Source of the DNA: CAYPEK01 sp964409645 | GTDB lineage: Bacteria; UBP15; UBA6099 | Direction: 5' to 3' | Length of the DNA stretch: 59,870 nucleotides | Assembly: GCA_964409645.1 (NCBI GenBank) | Contig: CAYPEK010000015.1 | Coordinates: 1-59,870 of the forward strand | In this document: piece after piece, positions 18,259 through 27,004 of the stretch | Layout: every line of letters starts with the position of its first letter | Numbering within the stretch: position 1 is the stretch's first letter | Program-made: the position numbers and the translations under genes | The notes under the pieces: generated by a model | Told to the model about the DNA's origin: nothing | Seen by the model: only the letters and a program-made list of their open reading frames with translations | Databases searched by the model: none

Positions 18259-19377
18259 CTAGAATGAAGCGAATGATGAGCGCGGATTTTCAGGGTGCGC
18301 TTCGGCAAAGCGCTTCAGCATATCCTTTTCCGAGGATGAGAGATTTCTCGGCGTGACGACTCTCACTTTAACGTAAAGGTCGCCGCGCCCCGAAGATTGA
18401 AGCGAAGGGAATCCCTTGCCGCGCAGTCTGAAGGTAGTGCCTGAGTCGGTTCCTTCAGGGATTTTAAGCGAAGACTTGCCTTCCGGCGTCGGTGCTTCAA
18501 TTCTTGTGCCGAGGGAAGCCTCGACAACAGTAATAGGCATTTCGATGTAAAGGTTGTTGCCTTTTCTTTCGAAAGTGGGATGCGCGCTCACTTGCGTGAT
18601 AATATAAAGGTCGCCGGGCGGCATTCCTCCTTCGCCGGGATATCCTTTGCCGGGAATGCGTATGCGCGATCCGGTGTCCACACCGGCGGGGATTTTAACC
18701 GAAATGTGCTTAACGGCCGGAATACTGCCGCGCCCCCCGCATTTCGCACAAGGCTTGCCGGGAGTCTGTCCGGCGCCCTGACAGTCGGGGCACGTTTGCG
18801 CCAGATTGAAGAGGCCGCGTCCCATTCTCAGTTGTCCCGAGCCCCCGCATTTTCTGCATTTCTGAGGCGAGGAACTCGGATCGATGCCGCTGCCTCTGCA
18901 CGATTCGCATGAGTTGTATCCGGAATATGAAATATCTTTTTGGATCCCGTTGAATGCTTCGTCAAATGTGATTCCGAGAGTGAGGTTAATATCCTGACCT
19001 TTTTGCTGAGCGGCAAAGCCGGCGGCGTTGCGTCCGCGCCGGCCCGTCTGGCCGCCGAAGAACATATCGAAAATATCACCGAAATCGCCCGTTCCGCTGC
19101 TGTTGAAATCAAAGCCTTCGAAACCGTTTCCGCCGCCGGAATAGCCTTGTCCGGGCTGGAAACCTGCTGCGCCGAACTGGTCGTACTGCGCGCGTTTATT
19201 CGAATCGCTGAGGGTCTGGTATGCCTCGTTGATCTGCTTGAACTTTTTTTCCGCTTCCGGGTCGTTCGGGTTTACATCGGGATGATATTTACGCGCGAGT
19301 TTTCTGTAGGCCTTTTTAATGTCGGCCTCGCTCGCGTTCTTATCGACACCCAGTATTTTATAGAAATCATCCGGCAT
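18259..19377 (-). CDS. dnaJ: Chaperone protein DnaJ
   Basis: A full-length type I Hsp40 of 372 residues. The J domain has HPD in KYHPDVNPND; the Gly/Phe-rich region (GQGYSGGGNGFEGF) follows. The zinc domain has four CxxCxGxG repeats: CESCRGSG, CRKCGGSG, CPDCQGAG and CAKCGGRG. Two C-terminal beta domains bind substrate. It stimulates the DnaK ATPase and delivers unfolded clients in the cytoplasm. GGAG lies eight bases before the ATG. The zinc-finger cysteines are all present, so the protein should be fully active. Confidence 0.97.
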   Translation of the reverse strand: MPDDFYKILGVDKNASEADIKKAYRKLARKYHPDVNPNDPEAEKKFKQINEAYQTLSDSNKRAQYDQFGAAGFQPGQGYSGGGNGFEGFDFNSSGTGDFGDIFDMFFGGQTGRRGRNAAGFAAQQKGQDINLTLGITFDEAFNGIQKDISYSGYNSCESCRGSGIDPSSSPQKCRKCGGSGQLRMGRGLFNLAQTCPDCQGAGQTPGKPCAKCGGRGSIPAVKHISVKIPAGVDTGSRIRIPGKGYPGEGGMPPGDLYIITQVSAHPTFERKGNNLYIEMPITVVEASLGTRIEAPTPEGKSSLKIPEGTDSGTTFRLRGKGFPSLQSSGRGDLYVKVRVVTPRNLSSSEKDMLKRFAEAHPENPRSSFASF

Positions 19378-19429
19378 AACGGCATCTCCATACTGCTGAG
19401 TGGCGCCCGGCCGATAATCGATTCATCGG

Positions 19430-20041
19430 TCAGCCGTTTTCAGATTCGTTTTTCTCCGGCGTAGCCGGTTCTTTTGCCACAACAACTTTTGCGGCTCTCA
19501 ATAATTTATCATGAATCATATAACCCTGTTCGATCTCTTCGATTATTTTGTCCACTTCATGATCGGCGGTTTCCATCGCATAAACCGGCTCATGCCTGTC
19601 GGGATCGAACTTCTCTCCGAGAGATTCGAACGCCTTTACACCGTGCTCGCCGAGGATATCCAGTAGCTGTTTTTCAACCATCCGCATCCCTTCGAGTACG
19701 GTTTCCACATTCGCTGCGGTCGCCGATAGTTTCTGGCCTCTTTTCAAGTTATCGACAACACTCAGCAGTTTCTCGGAAATCTGACTCGTTGCATAGCGTA
19801 TGGTGTCCGACTTTTCTTTGTTTACGCGCTTCTTATAGTTCTCGAACTCGGCCTGAAGCCTCTGGAGATGTTCGAGATATTCCTTGTTGAGCTTTTCGAG
19901 CCCTTCACTCCCCGCGTTTTCGGGCTTAGTCGCGCCATTTGATTCTGCTGTTTTCTTTTGCTTTTCCGGCTCCTCCGGTGCTGTCGGCGGAACGCTGTTT
20001 TTACTTTTGTCGTCTTCATATTCTATAGGAATCTTCTGCAT
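19430..20041 (-). CDS. grpE: Nucleotide exchange factor GrpE
   Basis: About 203 residues: an acidic, Pro/Glu/Lys-rich N-terminal tail, a long coiled coil (EHLQRLQAEFENYKKRVNKE) and the small beta-wing domain with FDPDRHEPVYAMETADHEVD and the EIEQGYMIHDKLLRAAKVVV ending. It releases ADP from DnaK. The start is set at ATG 20041 with GGAG eight bases upstream; the GTG at 20050 overlaps that ribosome-binding site. It lies between dnaK and dnaJ, with a strong hairpin in the gap toward dnaK. Confidence 0.95.
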   Translation of the reverse strand: MQKIPIEYEDDKSKNSVPPTAPEEPEKQKKTAESNGATKPENAGSEGLEKLNKEYLEHLQRLQAEFENYKKRVNKEKSDTIRYATSQISEKLLSVVDNLKRGQKLSATAANVETVLEGMRMVEKQLLDILGEHGVKAFESLGEKFDPDRHEPVYAMETADHEVDKIIEEIEQGYMIHDKLLRAAKVVVAKEPATPEKNESENG

Positions 20042-20103
20042 AGAAACCACTCCAATTTGTATAAGAACAAAACAGATTGCTCTGATTTATTAAGGCGCCT
20101 TGG

Positions 20104-20130
20104 CCGGCGGCTCCGAAGAAGAGCCGCCGG
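20104..20130 (-). promoter_or_regulatory. Strong hairpin between dnaK and grpE
   Basis: A perfect ten-base-pair stem of CCGGCGGCTC (20104-20113) and GAGCCGCCGG (20121-20130) with a seven-base loop. In the direction of transcription it is not followed by a T run, so it is more likely an mRNA stabiliser or processing site that raises DnaK relative to GrpE and DnaJ than a terminator. That role is inference. Confidence 0.55.
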
Positions 20131-20171
20131 ATCGAAGGTGCGTTGCTTCTCAAATCAAGTCGAACTGTTAC

Positions 20172-22031
20172 TTACTTCTTGTCGTCGATGTCGTGATATT
20201 CAGCATCCACAACATCATCCGGGCCGCCGCCGGGCTGTGACTGTCCGCCGCCGGCTGGTCCGCTCTGTGCCGATGCATCGCCCTGAGCAGATGAAGAAGC
20301 AGCAGCCTCGTACATTACCTGCGCAAGTTTATGGCTTGCGTTCATCAGTTCTTCAGAAGTACGCTTGATAGCATCGATGTCTGAGCCTTCGAGCGCTTTT
20401 TTCGTGTTTTCGATGGCTGTTTCAATGCTTGCCTTTTCAGCGCCCGGGAGCTTGTCGCCGTGTTCCTTCAATGTCTTCTCTGTTGAATAGATTAACTGAT
20501 CGGCGTTGTTGCGTGCGTCCACTTCCTCGCGCCGTTTTTTGTCTTCCGCCGCATTCGCATCGGCTTCCTTGACCATCTTGTCTATCTCGTCCTTCGTCAA
20601 GCTCGTCGATGCAGTGATGGTTATCTGCTGCTGCTTGCCTGTCGCGAGGTCCTTCGCGGAAACGTTGACGATGCCGTTGGCGTCGATATCGAAGGTTACT
20701 TCGATTTTCGGTATGCCTCTCGGGGCGGGCGGGATGCCGACGAGCTGGAACTTGCCGAGTGTTTTGTTGTATGCCGCCATCTCGCGTTCACCCTGCAGGA
20801 CGTGTATTTCGACGCTCGTCTGGTTGTCCGCGGCGGTCGAGAAAGTTTCGCTCTTCCGCGTCGGGATTGTGGTGTTGCGCTCGATGAGTTTTGTGAAAAC
20901 GCTGCCGAGAGTCTCGATGCCGAGAGAGAGCGGGGTCACGTCGAGAAGAAGGACGTCCTTCACCTCGCGAGTAAGAACGCCTGCCTGAATCGCCGCGCCG
21001 AGCGCCACAACTTCGTCCGGGTTGATGCTCTTGTTCGGTTCCTTACCTATCAGGTTGCGGACAAGTTCCTGAACCGCCGGGATGCGCGTCGAGCCGCCAA
21101 CAAGCAGGACCTGATCGATTTCGGAAGGTTTCAGCCCGGCATCATTCAACGCCTGCTTCGTCGGGCCGAGAGTTTTCTCGACCAAGTCGGCTGTCATCTT
21201 ATTGAAGTCCGCACGAGTGAGCTTCATATCAAGATGCTTCGGGCCGCTCGAATCCGCCGTGATAAAGGGAAGGTTGATCGCAGTCTCGGTTCGGCCTGAG
21301 AGCTCGATCTTTGCTTTTTCGGCCGCCTCGCGCAGCCTCTGAACCGCCATCTTATCCTTGCTGAGATCAACACCCTGATCCTTTTTAAATTCGGCGATCA
21401 TCCAGTCAACGATCTTCTGGTCGAAATCGTCGCCGCCGAGGAAGTTGTTTCCGGCAGTGGCTTTAACCTCAATGACGCCGTCGCCGATGTCGAGCACGGA
21501 AACGTCGAAAGTGCCGCCGCCGAGGTCGAACACGAGCACCGTCATATCTTTATCTTTGTCGATGCCGTAGGCGAGGGCGGCTGCGGTCGGCTCGTTGATA
21601 ATGCGGAGAACTTCGAGGCCGGCGATTCGTCCCGCGTCCTTTGTGGCCTGCCGCTGGCTGTCTTCGAAGTAAGCAGGGACCGTAATGACGGCCTGAGTGA
21701 CCTTCTGGCCGAGATAGTTTTCCGCCTCTTCCTTCATTTTCTGAAGAACCATCGAAGAAATCTCCTGCGGCGTAAACGGTTTGCCGTTCAGAGTGACTTT
21801 ATGGTCGCGTCCCATATAACGCTTAATGGACATGACCGTGTTGTCCGGATTGGTTACGGACTGACGTTTAGCGGAAGTTCCGACTATTCTTTCGCCCTCA
21901 CGTGTAAAAGCCACGACGGAAGGGGTGGTTCTGCTTCCTTCTGCATTTGGGATAATAACCGGCTCGCCGCCTTCTATGACGGCCACGCATGAGTTAGTGG
22001 TTCCCAAATCTATACCTATAACTTTACCCAT
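20172..22031 (-). CDS. dnaK: Chaperone protein DnaK (Hsp70)
   Basis: 619 residues, normal length. The nucleotide-binding domain has GIDLGTTNSCVAV at the N terminus, VLVFDLGGGTFDVS and LLVGGSTRIPAVQE; the interdomain linker VLLLDVTPLSLGIE and the substrate-binding domain follow, then a Gly/Gln/Pro-rich tail ending DVVDAEYHDIDD as in most bacterial DnaK. An open frame continues 53 codons upstream, but the ATG at 22031 is the real start: GGAGG lies just before it, and the promoter at 22092-22120 lies within that upstream frame. It is the first gene of the heat-shock operon. Confidence 0.97.
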   Translation of the reverse strand: MGKVIGIDLGTTNSCVAVIEGGEPVIIPNAEGSRTTPSVVAFTREGERIVGTSAKRQSVTNPDNTVMSIKRYMGRDHKVTLNGKPFTPQEISSMVLQKMKEEAENYLGQKVTQAVITVPAYFEDSQRQATKDAGRIAGLEVLRIINEPTAAALAYGIDKDKDMTVLVFDLGGGTFDVSVLDIGDGVIEVKATAGNNFLGGDDFDQKIVDWMIAEFKKDQGVDLSKDKMAVQRLREAAEKAKIELSGRTETAINLPFITADSSGPKHLDMKLTRADFNKMTADLVEKTLGPTKQALNDAGLKPSEIDQVLLVGGSTRIPAVQELVRNLIGKEPNKSINPDEVVALGAAIQAGVLTREVKDVLLLDVTPLSLGIETLGSVFTKLIERNTTIPTRKSETFSTAADNQTSVEIHVLQGEREMAAYNKTLGKFQLVGIPPAPRGIPKIEVTFDIDANGIVNVSAKDLATGKQQQITITASTSLTKDEIDKMVKEADANAAEDKKRREEVDARNNADQLIYSTEKTLKEHGDKLPGAEKASIETAIENTKKALEGSDIDAIKRTSEELMNASHKLAQVMYEAAASSSAQGDASAQSGPAGGGQSQPGGGPDDVVDAEYHDIDDKK

Positions 22032-22052
22032 ATACTTCACCTCCGGTGATAG

Positions 22053-22072
22053 TTGGCCTAAGGGGCGGCCAA
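22053..22072 (-). promoter_or_regulatory. Inverted repeat in the dnaK leader
   Basis: TTGGCC (22053-22058) and GGCCAA (22067-22072) form an inverted repeat with an eight-base spacer, between the predicted transcription start (about 22085) and the dnaK ribosome-binding site. It could be an operator or an mRNA hairpin. It does not match the published HspR box (CTTGAGT-N7-ACTCAAG) or CIRCE. Confidence 0.45.
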
Positions 22073-22091
22073 GAAAATCTCTTTTGTAATT

Positions 22092-22120
22092 ATTATATGC
22101 CCTTAGCATTATGGTGTCAA
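22092..22120 (-). promoter_or_regulatory. Consensus sigma-70 promoter of the dnaK operon
   Basis: On the minus strand, TTGACA (22120-22115) and TATAAT (22097-22092) are both perfect, with a 17-base spacer. A small inverted repeat ATGC-N5-GCAT (22097-22109) lies in the spacer, where MerR-family proteins usually bind. A perfect vegetative promoter under repressor control fits HspR regulation rather than an alternative heat-shock sigma factor. Confidence 0.85.
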
Positions 22121-22203
22121 GCAATCTTAAAATTTTATTACAAGCAAATTCTGGCGAGTTGATTCCGGGCCGCGTACGCTCATTTTTCATAGTAATCTCT
22201 ATA

Positions 22204-22231
22204 TTGATAAATTTTTAACAATGCATATAAT
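22204..22231 (+). promoter_or_regulatory. Promoter for ribBA
   Basis: TTGATA (22204-22209) and a perfect TATAAT (22226-22231) are 16 bases apart. Transcription would begin near 22238, about 23 bases before the ribBA ATG, which leaves no room for an FMN riboswitch. Confidence 0.65.
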
Positions 22232-22260
22232 ATTCTACAATTGTGTGAAAGGCATCCGTT

Positions 22261-23463
22261 ATGACGACATTTGCATCTATTGAAGAAATAATTAAAGACG
22301 TCAAAGCCGGGAAATTTGTGCTGGTTGTGGACGATGATGACCGTGAGAATGAAGGCGACCTGATTGTCGCCGCCGAAAAGTGCACCCCCGAACATATCAA
22401 TTTCCTTTGCAAATACGCCCGAGGGCTGATCTGCGTCCCGATCACCACCAAGCGTGGCATGGAACTCGACCTAAATCTGATGGTTTCGGATAACACAGAG
22501 AAGCACGGGACGGCTTTCACGGTATCAGTGGATGCAAAACACGGAACAACGACAGGCATTTCCGCATACGACCGGGCTGTAACGGTGAAAGCGCTGATCG
22601 ATCCCGCGACAAAAGCCAGTGACATCGCGCGGCCGGGACACATTTTCCCGTTGATCGCAAAGGAGAACGGCGTTCTTCAGCGTGCCGGGCACACTGAAAC
22701 GGCTGTCGATCTTGCAAAGCTCGCGGGCCTGTATCCGGCGGCGGTGATCTGCGAGATCATGAACGACGACGGGACGATGGCTCGTCTGCCGGAACTCGAA
22801 GTTTTTGCTAAAGAGCATGACATCAAATTGGTTCAGATAAAAGACCTCATCAACTACAGGCTGAGAACCGAGCGGCATGTCAGAAGGCACGGCACGGCGA
22901 CTCTGCCGACTATTTTCGGCGAGTTCAAGATCATCGCATACGAGAGCGATGTTGACAGCAAGCACCACGTCGCACTGGTGATGGGCGAGTTCACACCGGA
23001 TGAGCCCGTGATGGTGCGCGTACACTCGGAATGTCTGACGGGCGATGTGTTCCACTCGATCCGCTGCGACTGCGGGGCGCAGTTGCACACAGCTCTGAAG
23101 ATGATTGCGGCCCGCGGCAAGGGCGTACTGGTTTACATGAGGCAGGAAGGCCGCGGGATCGGGCTGGGGAACAAGATAAAGGCGTACGAGTTGCAGGATT
23201 TAGGATGTGACACTGTGGAAGCGAACGAGAAGCTCGGATTCCCTGCCGACCTGAGGGATTACGGAACGGGCGCGCAGATTCTGGTCGATTTGAACATAAG
23301 GAAGATCGAACTACTTACAAATAACCCGAAAAAAATCATAGGTCTCGAAGGTTATGGGATGGAGATCGTGAACAGGATTTCCATGATTATAGAGCCGACG
23401 GAAGAGAATAAGCGTTACCTCAAAACAAAGAAGGAAAAAATGGGGCATCTGCTCGAAGTGTGA
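22261..23463 (+). CDS. ribBA: Bifunctional 3,4-dihydroxy-2-butanone-4-phosphate synthase / GTP cyclohydrolase II
   Basis: 400 residues with two domains. The RibB domain (about 1-200) has VVDDDDRENEGDLIVAAE with the acidic catalytic loop and the HTETAVDL segment; the RibA domain (about 205-400) has RVHSECLTGDVFHSIRCDCG, whose cysteines bind zinc, then MRQEGRGIGLGNKIKAYELQ and the conserved NPKK segment. It makes both precursors of the lumazine ring for riboflavin in the cytoplasm. The gene has a near-leaderless arrangement with no strong Shine-Dalgarno sequence. ribH follows 30 bp downstream. Confidence 0.96.
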   Translation: MTTFASIEEIIKDVKAGKFVLVVDDDDRENEGDLIVAAEKCTPEHINFLCKYARGLICVPITTKRGMELDLNLMVSDNTEKHGTAFTVSVDAKHGTTTGISAYDRAVTVKALIDPATKASDIARPGHIFPLIAKENGVLQRAGHTETAVDLAKLAGLYPAAVICEIMNDDGTMARLPELEVFAKEHDIKLVQIKDLINYRLRTERHVRRHGTATLPTIFGEFKIIAYESDVDSKHHVALVMGEFTPDEPVMVRVHSECLTGDVFHSIRCDCGAQLHTALKMIAARGKGVLVYMRQEGRGIGLGNKIKAYELQDLGCDTVEANEKLGFPADLRDYGTGAQILVDLNIRKIELLTNNPKKIIGLEGYGMEIVNRISMIIEPTEENKRYLKTKKEKMGHLLEV

Positions 23464-23493
23464 TGAGCGGGCCTGTACCAATGGAGGCGGGCG

Positions 23494-23955
23494 ATGGCGA
23501 GATTTGAAGGAAAACTGATGGCTGCCGGACTTAAGTTCGGTATTGTTGTGAGCAGATTCAATGATTTCATGACCAACCGCCTGCTGGAAGGCGCGCTGGA
23601 TTCGCTCGACCGGCACGGCGCGGTTATAGACGACATCGACATTGCTTGGGTGCCGGGCGCGATGGAGATACCTGTGGTGGCCAAAAAGATGGCCGAAAGC
23701 AAGAAGTACGACGCGGTCATCAGCTTGGCGGTTGTTATCAGAGGCGGGACGCCGCATTTCGAGCATGTTTGCAACGCTCTCACGCGCGGTGTGAGCTCCA
23801 TATCTCTCGAGACCGGAGTGCCTGTGATATACGGCGCGATCACTGCGGACACGATCGATCAGGCGATCGAGCGCGCGGGCACGAAAGCCGGCAATAAGGG
23901 GTTCGATGCGGCCAACACGGCTGTCGAAATGGCGAATCTTTTAAGGCAGTTGTAA
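23494..23955 (+). CDS. ribH: 6,7-dimethyl-8-ribityllumazine synthase
   Basis: 153 residues, usual length for the icosahedral or pentameric enzyme. Motifs are GIVVSRFNDFMT, VPGAMEIPVVAKKM, the GGTPHFEHVCNA segment with the catalytic His, and TADTIDQAIERAG near the C terminus. It joins the two RibBA-derived branches to form lumazine, the penultimate step of riboflavin synthesis. GGAGG lies close upstream of its ATG. The riboflavin synthase gene ribE and ribD are not in this window. Confidence 0.96.
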   Translation: MARFEGKLMAAGLKFGIVVSRFNDFMTNRLLEGALDSLDRHGAVIDDIDIAWVPGAMEIPVVAKKMAESKKYDAVISLAVVIRGGTPHFEHVCNALTRGVSSISLETGVPVIYGAITADTIDQAIERAGTKAGNKGFDAANTAVEMANLLRQL

Positions 23956-23958
23956 CAG

Positions 23959-24040
23959 CCGATTCGTATGTGAAATTCGGAATAAACGATAGTTAGTAAT
24001 TATTCCTGATATATATCATTTAAATTATAGCGCGAATCGG
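23959..24040. promoter_or_regulatory. Nested inverted repeats between ribH and trpS
   Basis: The 174-bp ribH-trpS gap holds CCGATTCG (23959-23966) matched by CGAATCGG (24033-24040), enclosing a perfect 12-bp palindrome TGATATATATCA (24007-24018). It could be an operator or an RNA structure. There is no T run after it, no T-box sequence, and no convincing -35/-10 pair that I can identify. Confidence 0.35.
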
Positions 24041-24129
24041 AAGATTCCTGTAAAATGTTGCCTGATCCACGGGCGCAATTGCCATGATCGACAATTGTTC
24101 ACCTGTTAATTAAACGGAGTTTTTAGGCG

Positions 24130-25119
24130 ATGGGCAAGAAACGAATTTTCAGCGGTATTCAGCCGAGCGGTACAATCCACATCGGAAACTATTTCGGAGC
24201 TATCGAAAACTGGGGCAGACTTATCGATACTTATGAATGTATTTTTTGTATAGTGGACTATCATGCGATAACGATACCATACGATGTTGAAGAAATGCAG
24301 AATAGAGTGTGGAACGCTGCTTTGGACAATATTTCCGCCGGACTCGATCCAGACAGATGCACGATTTTTATTCAGAGCCACGTGCCTGAGCACACCGAGC
24401 TTCAGTGGCTGCTGAATACAATTACGCCGATGGGCGAGCTTTCGAGGATGACACAGTTCAAGGACAAGTCGAAGCAGCACGGCGAGAATATTAACGCGGG
24501 GCTTCTGAACTATCCGATACTCATGGCGGCGGACATTCTTCTTTACAAGGCGGACGCGGTGCCGGTTGGCGAGGATCAGGCGCAGCATCTAGAGCTGACG
24601 CGCGAGGTGGTAAGGCGTTTCAATTCGCGTTTCGGAGAATTTTTCACGGAGCCGGAGACGCTGATAGGCCGTGGCGCCCGCGTGATGGGGCTGGACGGCG
24701 AAAACAAGATGAGCAAAAGCCTCGGCAATCACATAGCCGTGACGGAGGAGCCGGAGTCGATATGGGAGAAACTGCGGCCTGCTAAGACGGACATCAACCG
24801 GGTGCGCCGAACGGACAAGGGCGACCCGAACAAGTGCAATATTTACAGCTACCATCTGCTTGTTACTCCGGACGAACAGTTGAAGACGGTGTGGGACGGT
24901 TGCACGACGGCCGGGATCGGATGTATCGACTGCAAGAAGATGCTGTTCGACAACTTGAACGCGGTGCTCACGCCGATCCGGGAGAAAAGGCAGGAACTTG
25001 AAAAGAATCCGGATTATATCATCGATGTGCTTCATGCCGGTGCGCGCAAGTGCAGCGAGATAGCTAAGGAAACGATAAAGGAAACGAAGAAGGTAATGGG
25101 GCTGCTGTCCGGATTTTGA
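24130..25119 (+). CDS. trpS: Tryptophan--tRNA ligase
   Basis: A 329-residue class I synthetase. The HIGH-type motif is GTIHIGNYFGA near residue 15 and the KMSKS loop is KMSKS in GLDGENKMSKSLGNH at about residue 195. The spacing and the GEDQAQHLELTREV segment are typical of bacterial TrpRS. It charges tRNA-Trp in the cytoplasm. A hairpin-rich gap separates it from ribH, so it may have its own control. Confidence 0.96.
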   Translation: MGKKRIFSGIQPSGTIHIGNYFGAIENWGRLIDTYECIFCIVDYHAITIPYDVEEMQNRVWNAALDNISAGLDPDRCTIFIQSHVPEHTELQWLLNTITPMGELSRMTQFKDKSKQHGENINAGLLNYPILMAADILLYKADAVPVGEDQAQHLELTREVVRRFNSRFGEFFTEPETLIGRGARVMGLDGENKMSKSLGNHIAVTEEPESIWEKLRPAKTDINRVRRTDKGDPNKCNIYSYHLLVTPDEQLKTVWDGCTTAGIGCIDCKKMLFDNLNAVLTPIREKRQELEKNPDYIIDVLHAGARKCSEIAKETIKETKKVMGLLSGF

Positions 25120-25158
25120 GGTGGCTGCTGCAAAATAAATGAAAAAGGCGGAAGAATT

Positions 25159-26454
25159 ATGGCGACTATAAAACCTTTCAAAGCGCTGAGATATAACAAG
25201 GAGAAAGTGGACAGTATCGCGGAAGTGCTGTCGCCGCCATACGATGTGATTACACCCGAAAAGCGGGAAAAACTTTATGAACAGAGCGTGCACAACATAA
25301 CGCGGGTCGATTTCCCGATTCCCCCGGAGCAGGGCGATGTTTACGAGTTGTCGGCGAAGATTCTCGACGAATGGGAAAAGGACCAGTTGCTTGTAACGGA
25401 ATCGCAGCCTGCGATATACATAACCGAGGAAGCCTACGTTGATTTCGAAGGAGTCCGGCGAGTCAGGCGCGGTTTTATCGCGCGGATGAAGGTGGAAGAT
25501 TATTCCTCCGGAACGATTTTTCCTCATGAGAGAACGTTTCCGAAACATAAGGGCGACCGGATGAGGTTGCTGAAGGCGACCAAGACGCAGTTCAATCCGG
25601 TGTTTGGTTTCTATTCGGATTCGGACAGCAGTGTTTCGACCATTTTAAAGAATGTTGTCGGCAGATCGGCCCCGGACTGGACTTTTGACTTCGAGGACGG
25701 CGCAACAAGGTCAATTTGGACGATGACCGACCAGAAAGAGGTCGCGCAGGTTGTGGAGGCGATGTCCCCGAGGAAGGTTTTTATTGCCGATGGGCATCAC
25801 AGATACGAAACATCGCTCGAATACTCGAAGCTGATGGACAAGGAGAACGGCACGACTCCGGCTCAGGACCTGCCGTATCATTACACGCTGATGTATTTCG
25901 TGGCTATGGAAGACGAGGGCTTAACGATCCTCCCGACGCACAGGCTGTTGAGAGACATCAAGGATTTCGACAAAGACAATTTGATCAAATTTCTCGAAAA
26001 GGGCTTTGATGTTAAGGAAATGGAGCGACAGGCTGCGATCGACCGCATATACAAGGCGCCGGGCTCGCAGATGATGTTTGTTCAGGTCGGAGAGAAGTGT
26101 TATGCAATAGAAGCTAAGGCGGAGGCGATTGCCGCGAACAATGCATTGCAGGAACTTCACGAGACAGTAAGAAAGTTGAATGTGTCGATTTGCGAGAAGA
26201 TGATAATCAGGCCGCTGATCGGCGAGGAAGCGGATCTTCTGAGCCATGTGGCGTATGTGGTTGCCCCGGAGGATGTCAGCAATAAGATAAAGAACAATGA
26301 GTGCCAATTCGCGGTGTATCTTGCGCCTATTCATATCAAGGACGTTGAGCCCGTTGCGATGGCAACACAAGTTATGCCACAAAAATCGACATTTTTCTTT
26401 CCAAAACTTATAACAGGTCTTGTAATGTACCGCCATCCGAATAATAATAGTTGA
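25159..26454 (+). CDS. DUF1015 family protein
   Basis: A 431-residue cytosolic protein. The N-terminal PFKALRYN and SPPYDVITPEKREKL segments, the PHERTFPKHKGDRMRLLKAT motif and FIADGHHRYETSLEY are hallmarks of DUF1015, a widespread family with no established biochemical role. The conserved His, Glu and Arg residues suggest a metal- or phosphate-binding enzyme. Its start follows trpS by 40 bp. I can assign the family with confidence but not a reaction. Confidence 0.9.
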   Translation: MATIKPFKALRYNKEKVDSIAEVLSPPYDVITPEKREKLYEQSVHNITRVDFPIPPEQGDVYELSAKILDEWEKDQLLVTESQPAIYITEEAYVDFEGVRRVRRGFIARMKVEDYSSGTIFPHERTFPKHKGDRMRLLKATKTQFNPVFGFYSDSDSSVSTILKNVVGRSAPDWTFDFEDGATRSIWTMTDQKEVAQVVEAMSPRKVFIADGHHRYETSLEYSKLMDKENGTTPAQDLPYHYTLMYFVAMEDEGLTILPTHRLLRDIKDFDKDNLIKFLEKGFDVKEMERQAAIDRIYKAPGSQMMFVQVGEKCYAIEAKAEAIAANNALQELHETVRKLNVSICEKMIIRPLIGEEADLLSHVAYVVAPEDVSNKIKNNECQFAVYLAPIHIKDVEPVAMATQVMPQKSTFFFPKLITGLVMYRHPNNNS

Positions 26455-26554
26455 TTGAATCAATATCAAAACCTTAATGGTTTTGATCGGCGTTATAAAA
26501 AAGTAAAGTTATTCGACGTCGTAAGAGCAGTAAATAAGCGATGGAGAGTGGGAA

Positions 26555-26953
26555 TTGCTTGGTCAATTTCGAGTGAGAACAGGCGCGAAATGCGAGATGA
26601 TCGACATAACGCGCGAGGTGGCCGAGCAATTAAAAAAAGCGTCTGCGGAAAATGGAATTTGCGTAGTGTATGTATCGCACACTACCGCTGGAGTGACGAT
26701 TAATGAAAATGCGGATCCGGATGTTCCGCGCGACATACTTGTCGGGCTGGAAAAATTTGTTCCGGAACGCGGGGATTACCGGCATGCGGAGGGGAACTCG
26801 CCGGCGCACATCAAAAGCAGTCTAATGGGTGCGTCCGCGACGGTGATTGTGGAAGGCGGCCGGATGCTTCTCGGAACGTGGCAGTCGATATTTTTCTGTG
26901 AGTTTGACGGACCTCGGAGTAGAACGGTTAATGTGAAATTTATCGAAGGCTGA
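26555..26953 (+). CDS. yjbQ: YjbQ (UPF0047) family protein
   Basis: A 132-residue protein with a TTG start eight bases after GGAG. YVSHTTAGVTINENADPDV carries the conserved His-Thr-Thr and the following Asn, and NSPAHIKSSLMGAS and LGTWQSIFFCEFDGPR complete the family pattern. Members have weak thiamine-phosphate synthase activity in vitro, and the physiological role is unsettled. The 100 bp before it, after the DUF1015 stop, shows nothing I can identify. Confidence 0.9.
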   Translation: MLGQFRVRTGAKCEMIDITREVAEQLKKASAENGICVVYVSHTTAGVTINENADPDVPRDILVGLEKFVPERGDYRHAEGNSPAHIKSSLMGASATVIVEGGRMLLGTWQSIFFCEFDGPRSRTVNVKFIEG

Positions 26954-27004
26954 GATAAGTAAACGGGACCGCCCGTAAAGATCAACACAAAGGAGGCGAA
27001 GAAC

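Noticed and set aside
22032..22260. FMN riboswitch before ribBA
   Set aside because: The promoter at 22204-22231 leaves only about 23 bases of leader.
23956..24129. T-box leader before trpS
   Set aside because: No T-box core sequence and no antiterminator/terminator pair are visible.
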